Positions 18,659 to 27,171 of a stretch of 64,000 nucleotides of DNA are shown one piece after another; the first letter of the stretch is position 1; the number at the start of each line of letters is the position of its first letter. Position numbers and translations under genes: made by a program. The notes under the pieces were generated by a model, which saw only the letters and a program-made list of their open reading frames with translations, did not search any database and was not told where the DNA came from. The stretch is from the NCBI GenBank assembly GCA_040219235.1, contig JAVJSV010000008.1, positions 1 to 64,000 of the forward strand. The letters run 5' to 3'. The DNA comes from Rhodospirillaceae bacterium (lineage in GTDB: Bacteria > Pseudomonadota > Alphaproteobacteria > Rhodospirillales > Rhodospirillaceae).

Positions 18659-19438
18659 ATGGATTTGATGGTTGAAGGCCGAACGGCACTTATTACAGGC
18701 GCCGGAAGAGGTCTTGGTCGCTCAATAGCTGAGTGCTTGGCACGCGAAGGCGTTAAGATTGCAGCCGTATCGAGAACAAAAGAAGACATCGAAAGCTTGG
18801 TTGAGAGTATTGGTGGACCGTCATCCGGTCACCTTGGGTTAGCAATGGACTTAACGCCTGACGGAGCGCCCCAAGAGCTTTTTACTCGGCTTGAAAATCA
18901 TAATTTCGCTCCTGTTGATATCATCGTCCATAATATGGGCGGGACTCTTGATATTACTGATCCATTCTGTTCCGTGGAGGACTGGCGAAAAATATACAGA
19001 TTTAACTTTGAAGTTGCCGTCGAACTGAATGGGCTTCTAGTGCCATCTATGCAGGTAAGAAAATGGGGTCGCGTTGTCCACGTTTCTTCAATCTCTGCAA
19101 TGGAAAATCATGGGCCAGTAACTTACTGCTCAATGAAGGCGGCTTTAACAGCTTACACCAGAAGTTTCGGCGGGGTCGTAGCCCCCGATGGGGTAGTCGT
19201 CTCGGCAATTCTACCGGGTGCCGTTTTCACGGAAAAGGGTTACTGGGATCAAGCATCAAGAGAACGCCCAGAACATGTCAAAAAATACCTCACAGAACGG
19301 CAGCGTATAGGTCGTTTTGGTAAAACCGAAGAGATCGGAAACTATGTTGCATATCTTTGCTCCGAGCTCGCTTCTTTCAACACAGGCAGTATTGTTCCCA
19401 TTGATGGTGGACAGGGACGAGGGTACTTCGGTCAATGA
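18659..19438 (+). CDS. Short-chain dehydrogenase/reductase
   Basis: A classical SDR of 259 residues with the cofactor loop TGAGRGLG near residue 15, HNMGG (NNAG-equivalent), the catalytic serine in HVSSISAM and Y-x-x-x-K in TYCSMKAAL, and the C-terminal GSIVPIDGGQG. It overlaps the transketolase N-subunit gene by four bases (ATGA), so the three genes SDR, TK-N and TK-C are translationally coupled. SDR plus split transketolase is a recurring pairing in small-molecule gene clusters, where the SDR may reduce the ketol product of the TPP enzyme; that role is inferred here. Confidence 0.82.
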   Translation: MDLMVEGRTALITGAGRGLGRSIAECLAREGVKIAAVSRTKEDIESLVESIGGPSSGHLGLAMDLTPDGAPQELFTRLENHNFAPVDIIVHNMGGTLDITDPFCSVEDWRKIYRFNFEVAVELNGLLVPSMQVRKWGRVVHVSSISAMENHGPVTYCSMKAALTAYTRSFGGVVAPDGVVVSAILPGAVFTEKGYWDQASRERPEHVKKYLTERQRIGRFGKTEEIGNYVAYLCSELASFNTGSIVPIDGGQGRGYFGQ

Positions 19439-20229
19439 CAAATGCGACGACAGCATTAAACCTCCAACTGAGAAGACAGATTGTAAATATGGTCGTGAGA
19501 GGAAATAACGGTCATATTCCCAGTGCGTTCTCTATCTTGGATATCGTTTCCTATCTTTACGATAACGTCCTCAGTTTTGATGCGAGCAATCCTGACTGGG
19601 CCGAGCGGGATTATTTTATTCTCAGCAAGGGGCATGGTTGCCTTGCACTATATGTAAACTTGCACAAACACGGTTTTATCACGGATGAAGATATCGCCCA
19701 ATTCTGCCGCAAGGATGGAATACTCGGCGAACATCCGGATACTAATAAAGTCCCAGGCGCAGAAGCGTCAACAGGCTCACTTGGACACGGCATTTGCTAT
19801 GCGGTCGGTATTGCTCTTGGGCACAGAATTATCGGCCAAGAGAACAGGATTTTCGTTCTAATCGGCGATGGTGAGTCCCATGAAGGAACTGTTTGGGAAG
19901 CCGCCCATGTCGCCCGGAATTTACAGCTGGGGCAAATGTGCGTGATGGTCGATTGGAACCAATCTGGTATGCAGTTGCTACCCCATGATGATCTGCCTGC
20001 AAAATGGGCTGCCTTTGGATGGAATACGATTGTTGTTGATGGCCATGATAATACTGAATTGAAGAACGCATTTGAGCAAGTTACGTTCCAAAGTGACGGC
20101 ATTCCGACTTCTATTATTGCCAAAACGACCAAAGGCAAAGGAGTTCCGTTGATAGAAGGCCATGGTATGTGGCACCACCGTATACCGAATAAAGAAGAGT
20201 ACACGACTATTATGGACGTCTTATCGTGA
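19435..20229 (+). CDS. Transketolase, N-terminal (TPP-binding) subunit
   Basis: The 264-residue protein matches the first domain of transketolase. It contains GHGCLALYVNLHKHG, STGSLGHGI and the TPP/Mg motif VLIGDGESHEG (GDGE at 144-147), ending the pyrophosphate site with DWNQ. It lacks the pyrimidine and C-terminal domains, which are supplied by the next gene, as in split transketolases of archaea and of many secondary-metabolite clusters. ATGA overlaps join it to the SDR upstream and TK-C downstream. It presumably transfers a two-carbon ketol unit; donor and acceptor are unknown. Confidence 0.88.
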   Translation: MTNATTALNLQLRRQIVNMVVRGNNGHIPSAFSILDIVSYLYDNVLSFDASNPDWAERDYFILSKGHGCLALYVNLHKHGFITDEDIAQFCRKDGILGEHPDTNKVPGAEASTGSLGHGICYAVGIALGHRIIGQENRIFVLIGDGESHEGTVWEAAHVARNLQLGQMCVMVDWNQSGMQLLPHDDLPAKWAAFGWNTIVVDGHDNTELKNAFEQVTFQSDGIPTSIIAKTTKGKGVPLIEGHGMWHHRIPNKEEYTTIMDVLS

Positions 20230-21155
20230 GCAGTAAGCAAGTTCGCCAACAATTCGCCGACACGATGTTAGATGTCGGCCAGTCGGACCAAAAACTTGTC
20301 GTTATGGTCGGAGATATAAGCCATGGTATTTTACAACCTTTCGCAAAAGCTTGCCCAGGCAGGTACTATAATGCTGGTATCCTAGAACCCACGATGATGA
20401 GCATGGGTGCGGGCCTCGCTAGAACAGGTCTCTTTCCCGTTATTCACACAATAGCCCCCTTCCTCATTGAGCGCGCGTTCGAACAGATCAAACTAGACTT
20501 CTGTTATCATGGCTTGCATGGCAATATTGTGACGGTTGGGAGTGCTTTCGATTACGCCTATCTTGGATGCACACATCACTGCTACGGCGACTTTGCATTA
20601 CTGAAGACGTTAGAAAATGTACAGATAACCTATCCGTCAACTCCTATCGAATTCGATAGCTTGTTTAAGCAAACGTACGACAACGATATGGTCACCGTGT
20701 TTCGCGTGCCCGGAAATCAACACAGCATTTCCTTTAAAACCGGAGATATTATTTTTGGCAAAGGTATTAAAATCTCTGATGGAAAAGATGTTACACTTGT
20801 TGCCACAGGACCTCAGCTAAATAGTGCATTGGGCGCCAAGGAGATACTTTCTAGCAAAGGCTGGGACGTAGAGATCATCTACATCCATACAGTTAGACCG
20901 CTAGATACTGATCTGATAATAGCTAGCGTAGAAAAAACACGGCATGTCATTGTAATAGAGGAGCATATGACATCAGGCGGCCTTGGAGATGACGTTTTGC
21001 GGGCGATCAGAAATATACCCAGCACTAAGTATGCTTCAGCGTCTATTCCAGATAAGTTCTTACGAACATACGGATCTTACGAAGACCACTGCGAATCTGT
21101 TGGGTTGACTGCAGACGGAATATCAAATCTCGTCCTTACCGAATTCGGCACTTAG
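20226..21155 (+). CDS. Transketolase, C-terminal subunit
   Basis: The 309-residue protein contains the pyrimidine-binding domain with NAGILEPTMMSMGAGLA (E54 as the cofactor-activating glutamate) and GCTHHCYGDFALLK, then the C-terminal domain with VTLVATGPQLNSALGAKEIL and VIVIEEHMTSGGLG. It completes the enzyme begun by the preceding gene, with a GTGA overlap at the junction (GTG 20226-20228, TGA 20227-20229). A housekeeping transketolase is normally a single chain in proteobacteria, so a pair inside a glycan cluster is more likely specialised for a sugar product. Confidence 0.88.
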   Translation: MSSKQVRQQFADTMLDVGQSDQKLVVMVGDISHGILQPFAKACPGRYYNAGILEPTMMSMGAGLARTGLFPVIHTIAPFLIERAFEQIKLDFCYHGLHGNIVTVGSAFDYAYLGCTHHCYGDFALLKTLENVQITYPSTPIEFDSLFKQTYDNDMVTVFRVPGNQHSISFKTGDIIFGKGIKISDGKDVTLVATGPQLNSALGAKEILSSKGWDVEIIYIHTVRPLDTDLIIASVEKTRHVIVIEEHMTSGGLGDDVLRAIRNIPSTKYASASIPDKFLRTYGSYEDHCESVGLTADGISNLVLTEFGT

Positions 21156-21260
21156 ACTACTTTCAAGGATTGCGAATAGTTCCTCTATACCCTTGCTTAT
21201 AGTATTTTTAATTACATTTTAACTACGTCTTCGGCGTTTTTAACGTGAAGTCTATAATAA

Positions 21261-22688
21261 ATGACAAAAAAAACAGTCTTCGTCTCAGGTAATTTTTACT
21301 CTTTGCATCCCGGCCATGTGAGACTATTGCGATTCGCGGCCGAATGCGGAGATACGCTTATTGTCGGCGTATACAATAATCGTCCTTCTACGGATGTCCC
21401 TTCCCCGCAGGAGAGAGCAGACGCTCTTAATGAACTTGGAATCGTTGACCGGGTGGCGATCCTTGAAAATGGACTCCTTCCTTTTATCGAAGACCTCAAA
21501 CCAGCGGTAATCGTCAAAGGAAAGGAATTTGAGAACACCGATAATATCGAACAACAAGTGATAGAGAAATACGGTGGGGCGCTTATTTTTAGCGCAGGCG
21601 AAGCTACATATTCCGGCAGTGACCTCCTCTCAAAAGAGAGTGATCAAAAGTCTAACACACGCCTATTCAACCCCACAGACTATATCAGTCGTCATAACTT
21701 GTCGGCGAGCACAATGCTTGAGCGAGTAAAATCCTTTTCAAGCTTAAAAGTCTTGGTCGTTGGAGACCTCATCGTAGATGAATATGTTACCTGTGAAGCG
21801 TTGGGTATGTCGCGTGAGGACCCCGCGCTTGTCGTGACTCCGCAGCACACGGATCGCTTTATTGGCGGGGCAGGTATTGTCGCCAGTCACGCCGCTATGC
21901 TTGGTGCATCAGTCAGGTTTCTTTCAGTCGTTGGCAGAGATGAAATTGCACAAGATGCTGCGAAGAAATTATCTGATTTCAATGTAAACGCTACATTGAT
22001 CGAAGATCAAAGCAGGCCGACTACGCTCAAACAGCGCTACCGGGCACAGGGCAAAACTATGCTGAGAGTCAGCCATCTCAGACAACATGAAATTACAAAA
22101 GAATTACAACACAGCTTAGCTGAAAGGGCTGAAGCGGATTGCAAAAATGCTGACTTAGTTTTGTTTTCTGATTTCAGCTACGGGTGCCTACCGCAAGACT
22201 TGGTTAACAGCATCACCGCTTCAGCCATAAAAAACGGGGCGATAATAGCGGCAGATAGTCAGTCATCCTCTCAAATCGGTGACGTTTCGCGATTCAAGAA
22301 GGCTCAGTTATTATCCCCGACTGAATTTGAAGCTCGGCTGGCACTACGAGATCAAACAAGTGGTTTGGCACAAATTGCAACCCAGTTGATCGCAACGTCA
22401 TCTTGCAACTCAGCCTTCATAAAGTTGGGAGAGTCAGGCGTATTCGTTGTAACGAGCCCTTCCTCAGAGAATGAGCAAACGTCCGATCGTATTCCAGCCC
22501 TTAACAAAAACCCGAGAGACGTATCGGGTGCTGGAGACTCAATGTTGACGGTTGGCTCAATGGCTTTGGCATCTGGTGCGTCCACCTGGGAGGCCGCATA
22601 CCTGGGATCTGTCGCCGCTGGCATACAAACGTCCCGTACGGGCAATATTCCAATAAGTGCGGAAGAGCTATTAGACGCTCTACAATGA
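21261..22688 (+). CDS. Fused nucleotidyltransferase-PfkB kinase (HldE-like, reversed domain order)
   Basis: The 475-residue protein combines the two HldE activities in swapped order. Residues 1-125 are a cytidylyltransferase-like domain with the HPGH nucleotide-binding motif at 16-19 and the SPQERADAL segment. Residues about 160-475 are a ribokinase/PfkB kinase with GDLIVDEYV near 168, GGAG at 202-205 and the catalytic VSGAGDSML (GAGD at 423-426). In enterobacterial HldE the kinase comes first. The predicted chemistry is 1-phosphorylation of a heptose 7-phosphate and nucleotidyl transfer to the 1-phosphate. The stop overlaps the next nucleotidyltransferase start by four bases, hence coupling. 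Confidence 0.85.
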   Translation: MTKKTVFVSGNFYSLHPGHVRLLRFAAECGDTLIVGVYNNRPSTDVPSPQERADALNELGIVDRVAILENGLLPFIEDLKPAVIVKGKEFENTDNIEQQVIEKYGGALIFSAGEATYSGSDLLSKESDQKSNTRLFNPTDYISRHNLSASTMLERVKSFSSLKVLVVGDLIVDEYVTCEALGMSREDPALVVTPQHTDRFIGGAGIVASHAAMLGASVRFLSVVGRDEIAQDAAKKLSDFNVNATLIEDQSRPTTLKQRYRAQGKTMLRVSHLRQHEITKELQHSLAERAEADCKNADLVLFSDFSYGCLPQDLVNSITASAIKNGAIIAADSQSSSQIGDVSRFKKAQLLSPTEFEARLALRDQTSGLAQIATQLIATSSCNSAFIKLGESGVFVVTSPSSENEQTSDRIPALNKNPRDVSGAGDSMLTVGSMALASGASTWEAAYLGSVAAGIQTSRTGNIPISAEELLDALQ

Positions 22689-23410
22689 CGCTCAATTCCC
22701 CTAATCGAGCATTGTTATTAGCAGGTGGCTATGGCACCCGTCTCCGCCCACTGACTGATACTTTACCGAAGTGCTTGATCGAAGTACGCGGCAAGCCGCT
22801 TCTGCAACACTGGCTAGAGAAGACACTTGGCTCTGGCATCGAGAAGGTAATTGTAAACACACATTATCTCCCCGATCTCGTAATAGAATTCTGCAGGAAC
22901 AGTCCTTGGTCAAACAGAATTGAGCTTGTCCACGAAAATGAAATTCTTGGTACGGCTGGTACGCTGAGAGCCAATGCCGGACTTCTAAGAGGGCACGGTA
23001 CGTTTTTTGTGGCTCATGCAGACAATCTTTCCGTCTTTGACATGAACAAATTTATCGAGACACACAACGCCCGCTATCGGGAATGCCTTGGTACCATTAT
23101 GACTTTTCAGACAGAATCGCCCAGAGAGTGCGGTATCTTGGCGCTTGACGATCTGGGGCGTGTAATCGAAGTTCATGAGAAAGTTGAGAACCCTCCTGGA
23201 AACATAGCAAATGCTGCCGTTTTTTTGCTGGAAGAAGAGGTTCTCGATTGGGTACAAGATCATCCAGAAGCTTCTGATTTCTGTAGAGATGTGGTACCTC
23301 CCCTGGCGAGCAGGTGGTTCACATTTTTTAACGATGAATTCCACCGAGATATTGGCAATCCAGAAGCCCTGAAAAGGGCCGAAAATGACCCCTATTGGAC
23401 GATAAAATGA
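22685..23410 (+). CDS. Sugar-1-phosphate nucleotidyltransferase (HddC/RmlA-like)
   Basis: The 241-residue protein begins with LLLAGGYGTRLRPLTDTLPK, the signature loop of NTP-transferase enzymes, followed by GKPLLQHWLE and a metal-binding HADNLSVFD (the usual GD/AD aspartate). It is close in size to HddC, the GDP-D-alpha-D-heptose pyrophosphorylase, and to MurNAc/mannose-1-phosphate nucleotidyltransferases. ATGA overlaps join it to the genes on both sides. Because the preceding fused protein already has a nucleotidyltransferase domain, the cluster may activate two sugars, or one of the two domains may serve another step. Confidence 0.83.
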   Translation: MTLNSPNRALLLAGGYGTRLRPLTDTLPKCLIEVRGKPLLQHWLEKTLGSGIEKVIVNTHYLPDLVIEFCRNSPWSNRIELVHENEILGTAGTLRANAGLLRGHGTFFVAHADNLSVFDMNKFIETHNARYRECLGTIMTFQTESPRECGILALDDLGRVIEVHEKVENPPGNIANAAVFLLEEEVLDWVQDHPEASDFCRDVVPPLASRWFTFFNDEFHRDIGNPEALKRAENDPYWTIK

Positions 23411-24345
23411 ATATTCTTGTTACCGGAGCATGCGGTTTTAAAGGCAACGTTTTGGTTCCCAAACTCTTGGACGCGGGTCACTCCGTCACGGGCTTAGATA
23501 TTATGTGGTTTGGTAATGACCTAAAGCCGCATCCCAATCTGGAAGTGATCGAATTCGATGTTCGCGAGTCAGAGAAACTTGATCTTTCATCTTTTGATTC
23601 AATAATTCACCTCTCATCCGTGGCCAACGATCCATGCGGCGACCTCGATCCTAAGTTAACTTGGGAAATTTCCTGCCTCGCAACGATGAGGCTCGCAGAC
23701 AAAGCTGTCAGGCAAGGTGTAAGGCAATTCATTTACGCCTCTTCTGGCAGTGTATACGGACTTAAAGACGAAGAAAAAGTCACTGAGGATTTAGAACTCG
23801 TACCTCTGTCTGAGTACAACAAAACAAAGATGGTCGCAGAACGCGTATTGCTAAGCTACTCCGAAGATATGGCGATACAAATTGTTCGGCCAGCAACAGT
23901 CTGTGGCCTCTCAAATCGCATGCGCCTAGACGTCGCTGTAAATATGCTAACGATGCAAGCTCTCACAAAAGGAGCAATTACAGTGCTGGGCGGGGATCAA
24001 ACACGCCCTAATATTCATATCGACGATATAACAGACCTGTACATTTATTTACTTGATAGGCCTGACATTCAAGGTGTCTATAACGCGGGATTTGAAAATT
24101 TATCCATTCTAGAGATTGCTGAAATGATCGCGGCAAGAATCCAGACCCGCATTGACATTCAACCCTCCAATGATCCTCGCTCCTATCGCGTTAATTCAGA
24201 TAAACTATTAGCGACAGGCTTCAAGCCGAAAAAAACAGTCAGCGACGCGATCAATGAGATCGCAGACGCTTTTGACTCTGGAAAGCTTAAAGATGAAGAT
24301 CGGTTTTATTGTCTAAAATGGATGAGCAAAAAATTGGTGGCCTGA
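23407..24345 (+). CDS. NAD-dependent sugar epimerase/dehydratase (extended SDR)
   Basis: An extended SDR with ILVTGACGFKGNVLVPKL at the N-terminus, LSSVANDPCGDL, catalytic ASSGSVYG and the active-site Y-x-x-x-K in EYNKTKMVAE. The later NIHIDDITDLY and NSDKLLATGFKP segments are typical of NDP-sugar epimerases. ATG 23407 overlaps the upstream TGA as ATGA, which fixes the start better than the in-frame TTG four codons before it. An NDP-heptose or NDP-hexose epimerase/reductase role is likely. The precise reaction cannot be read from sequence. Confidence 0.82.
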   Translation: MNILVTGACGFKGNVLVPKLLDAGHSVTGLDIMWFGNDLKPHPNLEVIEFDVRESEKLDLSSFDSIIHLSSVANDPCGDLDPKLTWEISCLATMRLADKAVRQGVRQFIYASSGSVYGLKDEEKVTEDLELVPLSEYNKTKMVAERVLLSYSEDMAIQIVRPATVCGLSNRMRLDVAVNMLTMQALTKGAITVLGGDQTRPNIHIDDITDLYIYLLDRPDIQGVYNAGFENLSILEIAEMIAARIQTRIDIQPSNDPRSYRVNSDKLLATGFKPKKTVSDAINEIADAFDSGKLKDEDRFYCLKWMSKKLVA

Positions 24346-24408
24346 CCTGCTTCACCACCAGCACAAACGCACCCTGACAACAACGAAACTCTTTTGGAAG
24401 CATCCCGC

Positions 24409-25470
24409 ATGTTAGGTTCCTCTCGCTCAAACTTCAAAGCCGCTGTTCTGACAGAACTCAAATCTGATTTAGTCATTGAAGACATTGAACTACCGGGCAC
24501 ACTTGAAGTAGGCCAAGTTCTCGTAAAACTAAGGTACAGCGGCATCTGTGGTTCTCAAATTGGTGAAATAGATGGAGTAAAAGGCCCTGACCGCTGGCTA
24601 CCTCACTTGCTAGGCCACGAGGGCGCTGGGTATGTAGAACAAATTGGACCAGGAGTAACAACGGTCGCTGCGGGAGACGCCGTCGTTCTTCACTGGAGGC
24701 CCTCACTTGGCATTCAGGCCACTCCCGCAAAATATTCAGCTAACGGCAAAAAAGTTAACGCTGGTTGGGTGACAACTTTTAATGAACTGGCCATAGTTTC
24801 AGAAAATAGACTGACAGTTATTCCAAACACGATCGATATGAAAATTGCAGCGCTGTATGGCTGTGCGGTAACGACCGGATTTGGTGTCATTGACAATAAG
24901 TCAGGTATTAAATTGGGGCAGTCCGTGGTTGTCTTTGGCGCCGGCGGGATAGGGCTGAATATCGTGCAGGGTGCTGCTCTCGCAGGAGCCAAAAAAATCA
25001 TTGCGGTGGACCGCTACAGCAACAGATTGGATCTTGCAAAAAAATGCGGCGCGACTCATACGATTGACGGATCTAAACAGGACCCTTGGCAGCAAATAGA
25101 AGCAGCCCTGTCTGCAGACCAACTAGATATATTTATTGATAACACGGGAAACACTGAGGTGGTTGGTCGAGGTTACAATATCATTGGGCCTCATGGGCGT
25201 GTTGTACTGGTCGGAGTCCCAAAAGCAGGCGACCAAGCGTTACTGTACACACTCCCCCTCCATTTCGGGAAATCAATCACAGGCTCCCATGGCGGAGAAG
25301 CCATCCCCCATGAGGACATACCGCGCTATATGGGCCTCACAGAATCAAAAGGTATTGATTTGAATGATATCATTACCGAGGTTGCGCCTCTTATAGAAAT
25401 TAATGATTTAATACGCATGATGAGGTCAGGTGAGTCAGCCGGTCGGTGTCTCGTTGATTTTGACTTGTAG
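24409..25470 (+). CDS. Zinc-type medium-chain alcohol dehydrogenase
   Basis: The protein is an MDR-family dehydrogenase: YSGICGSQIGEIDG supplies the catalytic zinc cysteine, LLGHEGAGYVEQIG the zinc histidine and glutamate, and VVVFGAGGIGLNIVQGAAL the NAD(P) loop. The cysteine-rich structural zinc loop expected around residue 100 is absent; only a short AKYSANGKK stretch is present, as in MDR members without structural zinc. ATG 24409 has GGAAG eight bases upstream, so I prefer it to TTG 24394. Inside this cluster it may oxidise or reduce a sugar alcohol or keto-sugar intermediate. Confidence 0.82.
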   Translation: MLGSSRSNFKAAVLTELKSDLVIEDIELPGTLEVGQVLVKLRYSGICGSQIGEIDGVKGPDRWLPHLLGHEGAGYVEQIGPGVTTVAAGDAVVLHWRPSLGIQATPAKYSANGKKVNAGWVTTFNELAIVSENRLTVIPNTIDMKIAALYGCAVTTGFGVIDNKSGIKLGQSVVVFGAGGIGLNIVQGAALAGAKKIIAVDRYSNRLDLAKKCGATHTIDGSKQDPWQQIEAALSADQLDIFIDNTGNTEVVGRGYNIIGPHGRVVLVGVPKAGDQALLYTLPLHFGKSITGSHGGEAIPHEDIPRYMGLTESKGIDLNDIITEVAPLIEINDLIRMMRSGESAGRCLVDFDL

Positions 25471-25510
25471 ATCGAAATTGGCTCTCGCGATTTACGATAG
25501 GGTGTAACCG

Positions 25511-26500
25511 ATGACCAAAGCTCTCGTGCTGGGAAGCAATTCATTTTCAGGCGCCACATTTGTTTCCCATCTATTGGAGCAAGGGCTATGCGTATTCGGT
25601 GCAAGTCGGTCACCTGAACCACACGATGCATTTCTGCCCTATAAGTGGAATAAGAAATCTGGTGATTTTCAATTTCATCAGCTCGACCTAAACAACGACC
25701 TCAATGCCTTTGAAGCCCTTATACGCCAAGAAAAAATCACTCACATAATCAACTTTGCGGCTCAGGGCATGGTTGCAGAAAGTTGGCGGCAACCTGAGCA
25801 ATGGTTCATGACCAATGCTGTCTCGACAATCAAATTCCACGATTGCATCAGAAAACTCGACTTTCTGGAGCGTTACCTTCATGTCACCACTCCGGAAGTT
25901 TACGGAAGCACAGAAAACTTCATTGACGAAACAACACCGTTTAATCCAAGCACACCTTATGCAGTATCACGTGCGGCAGCTGATATGAGCCTCAAATCAT
26001 TCTATGATGCTTATGAGTTTCCGGTCTTATCAACCCGAGCCGCAAATGTATTTGGACCTGGCCAACAACTTTACAGAATTATTCCCCGAACCATACTCTT
26101 CTGTAAACTAGGAAAAAAACTTCAGTTGCATGGCGGCGGAACATCCGAGCGTTCCTTTATTCATATGAATGATGTGGCAAGAGCAACATTCAAAATTTTG
26201 ATGAATGGGTCTCTCGGCGAAACCTATCATATCTCCACAGACGGTATCATTAGTATCCGAGCGCTCGTTGAGATGATCTGTGAGAGAATGGGCATCAATT
26301 TTAATGACGCTGTCGAAGTCGCAGATGAACGGCTCGGTAAAGATGCGTCATATCAATTAAACAGTACAAAGCTTCGCACAGAACTCAATTGGACAGATGA
26401 AATTTTGCTTGAGGACGGAATCTCTGAGACAATTGCGTGGGTAGAGCAATGGCTTGACGACCTCACTCATCAACCGCATGACTACATACATAAAGCTTAG
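25511..26500 (+). CDS. NDP-sugar 4,6-dehydratase-like extended SDR
   Basis: The 329-residue protein resembles RmlB/GDP-mannose dehydratase enzymes. It has ALVLGSNSFSGATFVSHLL as the cofactor loop (an atypical GxNxFxG), INFAAQGMVAESW, the catalytic VTTPEVYGST (Thr followed by the Glu of the dehydratase motif), Y-x-x-x-R in YAVSRAAADMSL in place of the usual Lys, and GPGQQLYRIIPRTI. The T-x-E block supports dehydratase chemistry giving a 4-keto-6-deoxy sugar, while Arg for Lys in the YxxxK motif is unusual and worth checking. It lies 40 bases after the dehydrogenase and 11 before a methyltransferase. Confidence 0.78.
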   Translation: MTKALVLGSNSFSGATFVSHLLEQGLCVFGASRSPEPHDAFLPYKWNKKSGDFQFHQLDLNNDLNAFEALIRQEKITHIINFAAQGMVAESWRQPEQWFMTNAVSTIKFHDCIRKLDFLERYLHVTTPEVYGSTENFIDETTPFNPSTPYAVSRAAADMSLKSFYDAYEFPVLSTRAANVFGPGQQLYRIIPRTILFCKLGKKLQLHGGGTSERSFIHMNDVARATFKILMNGSLGETYHISTDGIISIRALVEMICERMGINFNDAVEVADERLGKDASYQLNSTKLRTELNWTDEILLEDGISETIAWVEQWLDDLTHQPHDYIHKA

Positions 26501-26511
26501 GAGTTTGCCGC

Positions 26512-27171
26512 ATGGGCAAAGAGATAGATCTGCTTGTTAACTATCCTCGAACTAAACGAGACGTTAAGGAACGTGGCGCAGAAAAAAGTGAAGAAGACAG
26601 AGCCATTGCCAGGAAATTTGGTAAGGACTTCTTTGATGGTGATCGACGGCATGGCTATGGTGGTTTTTCCTATCAATCACGTTTCTGGCAACCTGTTGTT
26701 CCAACCTTTCAAGAACATTTCAATCTCACCAACATCAGTTCTGTATTAGATGTTGGGTGTGCAAAAGGCTTTATGCTGCACGACTTTTCCGAGATTATTC
26801 CGGGTATAAAAGTCCACGGCGTTGATGTCTCCGAATACGCGATAGAAAACACAATAGAAGACATGCGCCCTTTCACTCAAGTGGGAGACGCGCGTGAGCT
26901 TCCTTTTAAAAACAACGCCTTTGACGTCACGATTTGCATAAACACGGTTCATAATTTGGAGAGAGACGAATGTGCAAAAGCCTTGCAAGAAATTGAGCGG
27001 GTCAGCCGGATTGGATCCTACATTACGGTAGATGCCTATCGGGATGATGAAGAGAAAGAACGCATGTATCTTTGGAATCTTACCGCCAAAACGATTATGC
27101 ATGTTGACGAATGGAAGTCTTTCTTCAATGAAATCGGATATACAGGCGACTACTATTGGTTCGTCCCTTGA
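26512..27171 (+). CDS. Class I SAM-dependent methyltransferase
   Basis: The 219-residue protein shows motif I SVLDVGCAKGFMLHDF, motif II VHGVDVSEYAIENT and a later DARELPFKNNAFDVTICINTVHNL. The YGGFSYQSRFW segment upstream of motif I resembles sugar-modifying methyltransferases. A good AGGAG site precedes the ATG. Its TGA overlaps the TTG that may start the E1 alpha gene, so methyltransferase, E1 alpha and E1 beta are probably translated as one coupled set. Confidence 0.8.
   Translation: MGKEIDLLVNYPRTKRDVKERGAEKSEEDRAIARKFGKDFFDGDRRHGYGGFSYQSRFWQPVVPTFQEHFNLTNISSVLDVGCAKGFMLHDFSEIIPGIKVHGVDVSEYAIENTIEDMRPFTQVGDARELPFKNNAFDVTICINTVHNLERDECAKALQEIERVSRIGSYITVDAYRDDEEKERMYLWNLTAKTIMHVDEWKSFFNEIGYTGDYYWFVP

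Noticed and set aside
21156-21260. Promoter for the HldE-like gene
   Set aside because: The region is AT-rich but I see no convincing -35/-10 pair, so no site is listed.
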